Below, in pieces: positions 18,425 through 26,043 of a stretch of DNA of 46,554 nt. The notes below the pieces were generated by a model. That model searched no databases, was not told the DNA's origin, and saw only the letters and a list, made by a program, of their open reading frames with translations. The number at the start of each line of letters is the position of its first letter. Position 1 is the stretch's first letter. A program made the position numbers and the translations under genes. The stretch comes from an uncultured Candidatus Saccharibacteria bacterium (GTDB lineage: Bacteria > Patescibacteriota > Saccharimonadia > Saccharimonadales > Saccharimonadaceae): positions 1-46,554 of the forward strand of contig CAMJEK010000003.1 in the NCBI GenBank assembly GCA_946404685.1, read 5' to 3'.

Positions 18425-19210
18425 ATGCTAAGAATAAGACATAGAATAAGGCGTCTAATTCTTGTAGTTATTGCCCTCGGAGGTTTGGGCACGTGGCTTG
18501 TTGTGAATCCAAAAAGCTACGAAACAATCTTTCATGAAATCGATAACATTGGCTCAGATTTTGGTATTAACCAGCTAGTCGATGCTGCAACGGACAAATT
18601 CTCTGCAATTGCAACTAGTCTTTCTGATCCAAATGCCCCTTTGGCAAAGGATGTTCTGGAGAAACTAGAAATCAAGGGCCGCTCTCCAAAAACCGGTTAT
18701 ACTCGCGAGGAATTCTATAACGCCTGGCCAATCGTGGATGGGTGCAATCTCCGCCAAAGAATAATCAAGCGTGAGTTCGGGGATTCTGCTAAACTCGATG
18801 GCTGCACGGTTCTTTCTGGCGAATTTGATGAACCTTATACTGGCGAACATAAAATATATCAGGAAAAATCCCAAATCAGCACCGGTATTCAAATCGACCA
18901 CGTCGTCGCACTGTCTGATGCATGGCAAAAAGGTGCAGACAAAGACCACATGGATGCTGAAACGCGTTATAATCTCGCAACTGACCCGCTAAACCTTTTG
19001 GCTGTCGATGCTAAGGCAAACCAGCAAAAATCAGACGGCGATGCTGCAACTTGGCTTCCGTCAAATAAAAAATTCCGTTGTCAGTATGTCGCAAGACAGG
19101 TTTCTGTAAAATTCAAATACAAACTTTGGGTTACAGATGCCGAAAAAGATGCTATTTCAAGAATTCTTGAGAATTGTCCAAACGAACCAGCCGTCGGCGT
19201 TTCTCTATAA
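18425..19210 (+). CDS. Membrane-anchored/secreted HNH nuclease (DUF1524/GmrSD-like)
   Basis: N-terminal TM; QIDHVVALSDAWQKGA...YNLATDPLNLLAVDAKANQQKSDGDAATWLP, matching the HxxxL-D-N-L-KSD pattern of DUF1524 HNH proteins. Confidence 0.8.
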   Translation: MLRIRHRIRRLILVVIALGGLGTWLVVNPKSYETIFHEIDNIGSDFGINQLVDAATDKFSAIATSLSDPNAPLAKDVLEKLEIKGRSPKTGYTREEFYNAWPIVDGCNLRQRIIKREFGDSAKLDGCTVLSGEFDEPYTGEHKIYQEKSQISTGIQIDHVVALSDAWQKGADKDHMDAETRYNLATDPLNLLAVDAKANQQKSDGDAATWLPSNKKFRCQYVARQVSVKFKYKLWVTDAEKDAISRILENCPNEPAVGVSL

Positions 19211-19229
19211 TCTATGCTATAATGGGGGC

Positions 19230-19913
19230 ATGGAGCAGGAGGTAAATAGTATTCTTTTGGCGGCGCATGAATTAAAGGCTCCGCTAGCTGTTCTGAGGCA
19301 ACTTGCCTTATCTTTTGAGTTTGAAAAATCGGCCGAGAACGAACATATCCGTTCTGAAATGATCAGTGTTTCCGAACGTGCCATCAAGCAGGTGAATGAC
19401 CTTACGAAAGTCGCTCGCCTCGAGGATGGCCTCTTCGAAATGGAGCCAGTCTCAGTACGCGCCGTCTGTGACGACGTTACCCATGAGTTAAGTTACCTCT
19501 TCCGCTACAATAAACGCGATCTGTATATAAAATACAAAAACAAGTCTCGTCTTGTTACGGCAAATCGTGAACTCTTGCACAGTGTAGTTTACAACTTCCT
19601 TTTGAATGCGATGCATTATTCCGGAAAAGATACTCGCTCTGAACTTATTGTGAACGAAAAGCGTGGAAAAGTTCGCATTGATATTCGCGACTACGGGCCG
19701 TCACTTCCGAACGATGTCTGGCGCGAGATTAAGCGCGGCTGGGTTGAAAAACCAACCTCCATTGCTATGCGTCCAGGCAGCTCTGGTCTCGGTCTTTATA
19801 TCGCCTCAAAATTCTCTCGCTATATGAACGCAAATGTCGGCGCAATTCGCCATCGTGATGGGACTAGCTTCTTTGTTGAACTTCCGATATCAACTCAAGC
19901 AAGGCTCTTCTAA
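19230..19913 (+). CDS. Soluble histidine kinase lacking sensor domain
   Basis: H-box LLAAHELKAPLAVLRQLALS, N-box LLHSVVYNFLLNAMHYSG, G-boxes IDIRDYGPSLPNDVW, GSSGLGLYIASKF. ATG 19230 lies 6 nt after TGCTATAAT (19215-19223); ORF-track start 19137 overlaps the upstream gene. Confidence 0.87.
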   Translation: MEQEVNSILLAAHELKAPLAVLRQLALSFEFEKSAENEHIRSEMISVSERAIKQVNDLTKVARLEDGLFEMEPVSVRAVCDDVTHELSYLFRYNKRDLYIKYKNKSRLVTANRELLHSVVYNFLLNAMHYSGKDTRSELIVNEKRGKVRIDIRDYGPSLPNDVWREIKRGWVEKPTSIAMRPGSSGLGLYIASKFSRYMNANVGAIRHRDGTSFFVELPISTQARLF

Positions 19914-20260
19914 TGATTTTTGTGATTGATGATGATGAAATCATGGCTGAGTGCATCAGTCGTGCAGTGAGTCCAGAAAAAACCAGGATATTTGGAAACG
20001 CCATTGATGCTATGTCTGCCATTGACGAAGAGCTTCCAAAACTAATCTTTCTGGATATCCTGCTAGATGGCCCGGATGGTTTCACCTTTTTGAATGAACT
20101 TGCATCATACAGCGATACTGCAAAAATTCCAATTATTATTGTTTCGTCGATTGATATTTCTGGAAAAGACCTATCTAGCTATGGCGTTGTTAAAATTGTT
20201 AATAAAGAAAAAATGACCCCAGCCGAGATTAAGAGCTATGTCAACGAATTCACAAAATAG
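19913..20260 (+). CDS. Single-domain response regulator (receiver)
   Basis: MIFVIDDDEIMAE, PKLIFLDILLDGPDGFTFL, IPIIIVSS, VNKEKM. Confidence 0.88.
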   Translation: MIFVIDDDEIMAECISRAVSPEKTRIFGNAIDAMSAIDEELPKLIFLDILLDGPDGFTFLNELASYSDTAKIPIIIVSSIDISGKDLSSYGVVKIVNKEKMTPAEIKSYVNEFTK

Positions 20261-20927
20261 AGACATAAGGACTAATGCCTACGTTCTTCGCCGTACAAAT
20301 TATGGTGAGGCGGACAGGATTCTAAACCTAATTACCCCAAGTGGCCGGATGTCGGTCATTGCTAAGGGTGTACGTAAGGAAAAATCCAAGCTCGCAGGGA
20401 ATATTGAGATGTTCTGCTTGGTCGACGTAAATATCCATTCTGGAAAAAGCGAATTTGGTGTTTTGACTAGTGCTAAAATGTTGAAATTCTACAACAATCT
20501 CGTTACGGACTTTGGCTCTATGGAGCTTGCCGCAACATTCTTAAAACGTGTTAATGCAGTCTCCGAGCATTCTGATAGTGAAGAATTATTTAAGGTTCTA
20601 GACCAAGCACTCTCGTCCCTAAATGATGGCATGAACAAAAGTCTTGTCGAATCTTGGTTCTTGTTCAATATTGCTAGGGTTTCCGGTGAAGACATTAACC
20701 TTTATCGTGACAATAGGGGCGTAAAGCTCGATGCCAATAAAAGATACTATTGGGAAGGTATCGAGTCGGCACTTGCTGAAAATCCAAACGGAGAAATCGG
20801 TGCTGACGAAATAAAAATAATGCGGTTGATGCTGACTTCGCCGCTTGCATTAGTTTCACAAATCAAAAATCTCGACGAAAAACTTCCACCAATTTCGTAT
20901 ATCGCAAAGTCCATCAGTCGTCTTTAG
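20238..20927 (+). CDS. recO: DNA repair protein RecO
   Basis: NAYVLRRTNYGEADRILNLITPSGRMSVIAKGVRKEKSKLAGNIEMFCLVDVNIHSG. Confidence 0.87.
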   Translation: MSTNSQNRDIRTNAYVLRRTNYGEADRILNLITPSGRMSVIAKGVRKEKSKLAGNIEMFCLVDVNIHSGKSEFGVLTSAKMLKFYNNLVTDFGSMELAATFLKRVNAVSEHSDSEELFKVLDQALSSLNDGMNKSLVESWFLFNIARVSGEDINLYRDNRGVKLDANKRYYWEGIESALAENPNGEIGADEIKIMRLMLTSPLALVSQIKNLDEKLPPISYIAKSISRL

Positions 20928-20960
20928 TGTGATATAATTGAGAAGTAAAAAAGGAGGAAA

Positions 20961-21377
20961 ATGACAGAAGAAAAATCCAAGAAAAGCAACGTCGCCTTCT
21001 ATTTTGCTGGCGGAATAACAATTGCGGCTATCGCAATGGTCGTCTTATTGGTTCTCCGTGGTCCGGTTCTTGGCGCAAGCTTCTTTAATACGGATGATAA
21101 AAAGTATGTCATTTCTTCTGAGGATATCACTCTTGGCGCAATCAAATCCCACATTGTTTATTACCATGACGGCGACAAAGTAACCAACGTGGAAAAGTAT
21201 CTTGAGTTCAAAGATTCCGCAACTGCCAAAAAAGTTTTTGATGAATTCAAAAAAGAAATTAGCGAAAGCGACAAGTCTCAATACGATTTGAGTGGAATCT
21301 ATATTGTCGAAAAATACCCAGAATCATATTATCAAGATCTAGATTTAAATAGTATCAAAGAAGAATCCGGCGAGTGA
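20961..21377 (+). CDS. Hypothetical single-TM protein
   Basis: TM FYFAGGITIAAIAMVVLLVLRG; SD AAAAAGGAGG. Confidence 0.6.
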   Translation: MTEEKSKKSNVAFYFAGGITIAAIAMVVLLVLRGPVLGASFFNTDDKKYVISSEDITLGAIKSHIVYYHDGDKVTNVEKYLEFKDSATAKKVFDEFKKEISESDKSQYDLSGIYIVEKYPESYYQDLDLNSIKEESGE

Positions 21378-23368
21378 TGGATATAACGTCGGGTTTGAAT
21401 CCAGCTCAAAAAGAAGCGGCGGAAACTCTTTCTGGCCCGCTTTTGATTTTGGCAGGTGCTGGTTCCGGAAAAACCAAAACCCTGACCCACCGCATCGCTA
21501 ACCTTATTTTTCATGGTATTAAGCCAGAAAACATCCTTGCCGTAACCTTCACGAATAAAGCCGCGAGGGAAATGCGCGAAAGGCTTTGGAAAATACTCGA
21601 AGGCAAAGGCTCCGAGCCGCCGCGCAGTTTCATGCCGTATATGGGCACATTCCATGGTATTTGTGTAAAAATTTTGCGTATTGAACATGATGCCGCTGGG
21701 CTCGACAAAAACTTCACTATCTACGATACGGACGACCAGGTCTCTCTGATTAAGCGTGCGATGAAAGAGCTAGGTTTTTCTGATGATAAATCCTTGAAGC
21801 CAAAGTCAATCCAATCAATCATCAGCAAATCCAAAAATGAAGGTCAGACTCCGGAAGAATACGAAGCTAGCATCTTTTATCCAAACCAGAAGAAAATCGC
21901 CCAAGTATTTAAGAGATACGAAGCGGGGAAACGCGATGCTAACGCACTTGACTTTGACGATTTGCTACTAAAAACCTTAGAACTATTCAGTAACCATCCA
22001 GACATCCGAGAAAAATGGCAGCAAAAATTCGAGCATATTTTGATTGATGAGTATCAGGATACCAACATGGTTCAGTATCACCTCATCAAGTTGCTCGTGA
22101 ATGAAAAACGCAACATCTGTGTGGTTGGCGATGACTGGCAGTCGATCTATTCTTGGCGTGGCGCAGACTTTACGAATATTTTGCATTTTGAAAAAGACTT
22201 TCCTGGTGCAAAAGTTATTAAGCTCGAGCAAAACTACCGTTCGACTGGAAATATTTTGGAAGCATCTCAAAAAATCATCAACGAAAACAAGACCCGTACA
22301 GACAAGACTCTTTTCACGGAAGCCGAAAAAGGTGAGCCGGTTGATATCGAATCTTTGCGAGACGAAACCGAGGAGGCAAACTTTGTCGCAAGAAAAATAT
22401 TTGAGCTCCATCGTTCGTATCCAGATTTTTCGGACTTCGCAGTACTCTATCGCACCAACGCTCAGTCCTACACTTTTGAAAAAGCATTTATCAATATGCA
22501 TATTCCATACAAGATTGTTGGCGGCGTCAGGTTCTATGACCGCAAGGAGGTTAAAGATGTTCTTGCAGTTTTGAAGATTCTAGTCAATCAACGCGACCGC
22601 GTCAGCCTTGAGCGCGTCACGAAGAATGTCTTGTCTGGTATTGGCGAAACTTCACTAAACCGCCTGCTTGGCGCTATTGATTCGATTTCTGGAGACAGGC
22701 CACTCGTCGATCCAGATCTTCCGGACATTCTTTCCGGAAAAGCCAGGAACGCATTCTTAAAACTCGTTTCCTTTATCGAATCAACTCCGCTCGATCAGCC
22801 GCCAGCAGATATCGTTAGTAAGGTGATTATTTCGTTTGGATTTGAAGCGATGCTTCGCGATGGCACCCCAAACGGCGAAGAGCGCATTGATAACCTTACC
22901 GTCCTTGTTGGTAATGCGACGCAATATGAAACGTTGGATGATTTTCTTGCTGACGCAACGCTCATGTCTTCTGTGGATGAGAGCTCGGCTGCAAACTCCG
23001 TCACGCTCATGACACTTCACGCCGCCAAAGGTCTGGAATTTCCAGTTGTCTTTATTGTCGGTATGGAAGATGGGCTTTTCCCGAGCGCACGCGCTGAAGA
23101 TGAGGCATCGCTCGAGGAGGAGCGCCGCTTGGCTTATGTTGGTATGACTCGCGCGATGAAACGATTGTTCATGACTTATGCCGCTTCGCGCTTTTCTTTT
23201 GGTAGTCGTGCATATAACATGCCATCAAGATTCCTGCTTGAACTTGGATATAATCCATACGGTTCGAATCAAATGAACAAAGACTTGGACGGCGACGGAT
23301 TCAACGATTTTTCTGACGACGACTTCTTTGATGATCCGTTCCCGGATGATTTGCCAACATATTATTAG
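21374..23368 (+). CDS. pcrA: UvrD/PcrA-family DNA helicase
   Basis: LNPAQKEAAET..GAGSGKTKTLTHRIANLI, VTFTNKAAREMRERL, ILIDEYQDTN, VGDDWQSIYSWRGA, LEQNYRST, TLMTLHAAKGLEFPVVFIVGMEDG, VGMTRAMKRL. Confidence 0.95.
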   Translation: MMDITSGLNPAQKEAAETLSGPLLILAGAGSGKTKTLTHRIANLIFHGIKPENILAVTFTNKAAREMRERLWKILEGKGSEPPRSFMPYMGTFHGICVKILRIEHDAAGLDKNFTIYDTDDQVSLIKRAMKELGFSDDKSLKPKSIQSIISKSKNEGQTPEEYEASIFYPNQKKIAQVFKRYEAGKRDANALDFDDLLLKTLELFSNHPDIREKWQQKFEHILIDEYQDTNMVQYHLIKLLVNEKRNICVVGDDWQSIYSWRGADFTNILHFEKDFPGAKVIKLEQNYRSTGNILEASQKIINENKTRTDKTLFTEAEKGEPVDIESLRDETEEANFVARKIFELHRSYPDFSDFAVLYRTNAQSYTFEKAFINMHIPYKIVGGVRFYDRKEVKDVLAVLKILVNQRDRVSLERVTKNVLSGIGETSLNRLLGAIDSISGDRPLVDPDLPDILSGKARNAFLKLVSFIESTPLDQPPADIVSKVIISFGFEAMLRDGTPNGEERIDNLTVLVGNATQYETLDDFLADATLMSSVDESSAANSVTLMTLHAAKGLEFPVVFIVGMEDGLFPSARAEDEASLEEERRLAYVGMTRAMKRLFMTYAASRFSFGSRAYNMPSRFLLELGYNPYGSNQMNKDLDGDGFNDFSDDDFFDDPFPDDLPTYY

Positions 23369-23370
23369 AA

Positions 23371-23420
23371 ACAAAAATGGTCTGGGTGACCTGACTTGAA
23401 CAGGCGACCTCAGCGTCCCG
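23371..23420 (-). repeat. Partial duplicate of the tRNA-Pro 3' half and flank (50-bp exact direct repeat of 23454-23503)
   Basis: acaaaaatggtctgggtgacctgacttgaacaggcgacctcagcgtcccg occurs in both positions. Confidence 0.9.
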
Positions 23421-23460
23421 TTCGTGAAGCGCGGGACGCTCGAGTTATTAAGCACAAAAA

Positions 23461-23536
23461 TGGTCTGGGTGACCTGACTTGAACAGGCGACCTCAGCGTC
23501 CCGAACGCTGCGCGCTACCAACTGCGCTACACCCAG
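23461..23536 (-). tRNA. tRNA-Pro(CGG), CCA encoded
   Basis: Minus strand CTGGGTGTAGCGCAGTTGGTAGCGCGCAGCGTTCGGGACGCTGAGGTCGCCTGTTCAAGTCAGGTCACCCAGACCA; cloverleaf pairs, anticodon loop TTCGGGA. Confidence 0.93.
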
Positions 23537-23591
23537 ACATGTGATTATTATATCACAATTTCTCTGGCCTTAATTTGTACACAAAAAAGTA

Positions 23592-23620
23592 TTGACATAT
23601 CATACTGCTCATGCTCTAAT
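23592..23620 (+). promoter_or_regulatory. Sigma70-like promoter of surface protein 1
   Basis: TTGACA-17 nt-TCTAAT. Confidence 0.75.
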
Positions 23621-23688
23621 TGAGGTAGAGTGTAAAGTTATACGGCCTAAAAACAAACAGAGCAAAACCAAAAAAGGGAAATAAAAAC

Positions 23689-25863
23689 ATGTCAAAACAA
23701 ACATTTCGTTTGAGGAATAATATTATCCTAAACATTTTGTTTTCATGCTCTAGCGTTTCGCTAGCCCTTTTTGGTCTGCTCACTTTTGTTCCACCGTATA
23801 ACCCAGAGAAACAGGCCGAAGCTCTCATCGATCCAGATCTCTATACTATTTCTGTAAATGCTGTTTCGGACATTAGTCTCCAAGTAAATCCAACCGCTGC
23901 CGGAACCGTAGCGATGGTTGAAGACGTTATTACTAGCTCCACGAACTCTCCATCTGGTTATAAACTCTATGTTTCTGTAGACGGAGATCACAATGATATC
24001 TATCTCAATGGTGATTCAAACAATGACGTGTCCGGCAAAAAGATTGCTGCAACCTCTGGCACTTTTGATTCCCCAGCAGCCCTCACTAGCGATTCATCAT
24101 CCTCATGGGGTTATGCAGTTCCTGGTCTAAATAATTTTGACATCGCCTATGATCCATCCTCCCCATCTTCCTCCGCTAAGTTTGCAGCACTCCCAGTTAT
24201 TGGTGAAGAACAACTCATCCATGAACACGAAGGCGTAGCTACAGACGACACAACTAGTGTCTATTATGGGGCCAAAGTAGACTCCAATATTGCTGCAGGC
24301 CACTATATTGCCAACGTCGTTTATACTTCCATGACAGATATTTCATCTATTACAAATGGCGAGCTTACAGTTTCTCCAAACGACTTCACAGAAAACTACG
24401 ATCCAGTAACCATCACAATCACGACTTCTCTTAGCACTTCCCGTGAGATCGGAACTGTAACTGCAACTGTTGGTGGAAACATTTGTGACAATCTAAACAT
24501 TATAGATTATGATCCGTTAGCGGTAACCTGTACCCTCCCAGCCGGCCTCTCTAATGCAAGACACGGCGTAACCTTGAACATTCCACGTCTCGGCAAAAGT
24601 TACGAAGATGAAAACGGCATCACGGTTGCGGCAACATCTCACACTTGCACTAAGCAATATCGTCTCCAAAACGCAGATGGCACCTATCCAGACGAATATG
24701 TTCAGGACCCAAGTCAAACCGAAACAATTGCCCATGGTGAAACCTGTTCTTACACTAAATCTGTTGAGGACTACCAAGAACAGACAATCACTATCACTCC
24801 ATATGAGGATACCGCAGTCTCTCTAGATCTTCCACGCAACATGTATGAACTCACAATTACACATAACGCTTTCATCGTCTCTACCTCCGGCGCCGGAACC
24901 TATCGTTGGGGTGAAGAAGTCCCTGTCTCTGCCATCTCAACAGGTGAACTCCCGTTTAGAAAATGGAAACAAAAAGCCGGAACGACGAGCACTTTCACAG
25001 ACGAAACTCAAATTGAGACTTCATTTATCATGCCTAAATCAGACGCAACTATCTTCGCAGATGGTGGCAGCTACTGTGACTATGAACCAGGAGAATCTTG
25101 GGAATTCTCATACAAAGGCTCTCCGGAGGAATTCCCAGTGCCTTGCGCCGGAACATATAAATTAGAAGTATGGGGCGCGCAAGGATACTGTACTGATACT
25201 GGTAGTGCATCTGGTAAAGGAGGCTACTCTGCCGGAAACGTTTCTTTAGAAACCGGCGCAGTTCTAAAGGTTGTTGTTGGGGGCTATAATAATGGCTACA
25301 ACGGCGGAACCTATAATTCTTCGTACGATTCTCCTAATGGTTGGTATGTGACCTACTCTGGTGGAGGAGCTACACATATCGCACTAAAGAAAAATAATGA
25401 TACATTCACGACACTTCAATCATATAATAATCCAGCAACCGCAATAGAATACGTCTATCTTGTTGCTGGCGGCGGCGGCTCTGCAGCATACTGGTCTGGA
25501 AGTGGCGGTGCTGGTGGAGGAGAAAATGGACTTGGTGGTGGCGGTGTGAATCCTGGCCGCGGAGGAACCCAAACCTCAGGATACGCGTTTGGTCGTGGCC
25601 AACCTGGAACATATTGGGATAATAACGACTCTCATCCGCACTACACCGGAGCCGGTGGCGGTGGCTGGTATGGTGGAACAGCCGGCGGCGTGAAACAGGA
25701 TTCTGGCGGTGGCGGCGGATCTGGATATTTAAACGTTGACCTCGGTTTGTTGAATAGTGAGGGTATTGCTGGCAATGCATCTATGCCAACACATGATGGT
25801 ACTGGTACGATGACTGGTAACACTGGCGCTGGTCATGCAAAAATCACCCTGCTCGAAGACTAG
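23689..25863 (+). CDS. Large surface protein: conserved N-terminal domain, InlB-like repeat, C-terminal glycine-rich (ALK-GR-like) domain
   Basis: N-terminal TM/signal; GAGTYRWGEEVPVSAISTGELPFRKWKQKAG..SFIMPKSDATIFADGG; CAGTYKLEVWGAQGY..GKGGYSAGNVSLETGAVLKVVVGGYNNG, Gly-rich tract. Confidence 0.8.
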   Translation: MSKQTFRLRNNIILNILFSCSSVSLALFGLLTFVPPYNPEKQAEALIDPDLYTISVNAVSDISLQVNPTAAGTVAMVEDVITSSTNSPSGYKLYVSVDGDHNDIYLNGDSNNDVSGKKIAATSGTFDSPAALTSDSSSSWGYAVPGLNNFDIAYDPSSPSSSAKFAALPVIGEEQLIHEHEGVATDDTTSVYYGAKVDSNIAAGHYIANVVYTSMTDISSITNGELTVSPNDFTENYDPVTITITTSLSTSREIGTVTATVGGNICDNLNIIDYDPLAVTCTLPAGLSNARHGVTLNIPRLGKSYEDENGITVAATSHTCTKQYRLQNADGTYPDEYVQDPSQTETIAHGETCSYTKSVEDYQEQTITITPYEDTAVSLDLPRNMYELTITHNAFIVSTSGAGTYRWGEEVPVSAISTGELPFRKWKQKAGTTSTFTDETQIETSFIMPKSDATIFADGGSYCDYEPGESWEFSYKGSPEEFPVPCAGTYKLEVWGAQGYCTDTGSASGKGGYSAGNVSLETGAVLKVVVGGYNNGYNGGTYNSSYDSPNGWYVTYSGGGATHIALKKNNDTFTTLQSYNNPATAIEYVYLVAGGGGSAAYWSGSGGAGGGENGLGGGGVNPGRGGTQTSGYAFGRGQPGTYWDNNDSHPHYTGAGGGGWYGGTAGGVKQDSGGGGGSGYLNVDLGLLNSEGIAGNASMPTHDGTGTMTGNTGAGHAKITLLED

Positions 25864-25865
25864 AA

Positions 25866-25913
25866 AATAACAGGACTTGTTGTCTAAAACGACTACGGTC
25901 CTGTTTTTTGTGA
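25866..25913 (+). terminator. Terminator after surface protein 1
   Basis: AACAGGAC...GTCCTGTT followed by TTTT. Confidence 0.65.
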
Positions 25914-25948
25914 AATTAAAAGGGGGGCTTGCCGCTTATAAAACAATA

Positions 25949-25977
25949 TTGACATGCAAAAACTCTTATGCTTTAAT
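25949..25977 (+). promoter_or_regulatory. Sigma70-like promoter of surface protein 2
   Basis: TTGACA-17 nt-TTTAAT; leader nearly identical to that of surface protein 1. Confidence 0.75.
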
Positions 25978-26043
25978 AAGGGTAGAGTGTAAGGTTATAC
26001 GGCCTAAAAACAAACAGAGCAAAACCAAAAAGGGAATACAAAC

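Noticed and set aside
21983-22501. 172-aa minus-strand ORF inside the helicase
   Set aside because: Shadow ORF of a conserved UvrD-family gene.
23225-23521. 98-aa minus-strand ORF spanning both tRNA-Pro copies
   Set aside because: Overlaps a structural tRNA and the helicase 3' end; not plausible as coding.
23371-23536. Possible CRISPR-like direct repeat pair
   Set aside because: Only two copies, and the repeat is tRNA-derived; no CRISPR array or cas genes seen in the window.
25406-25780. 124-aa minus-strand ORF rich in His/Arg/Gln
   Set aside because: Shadow of the glycine-rich surface gene.
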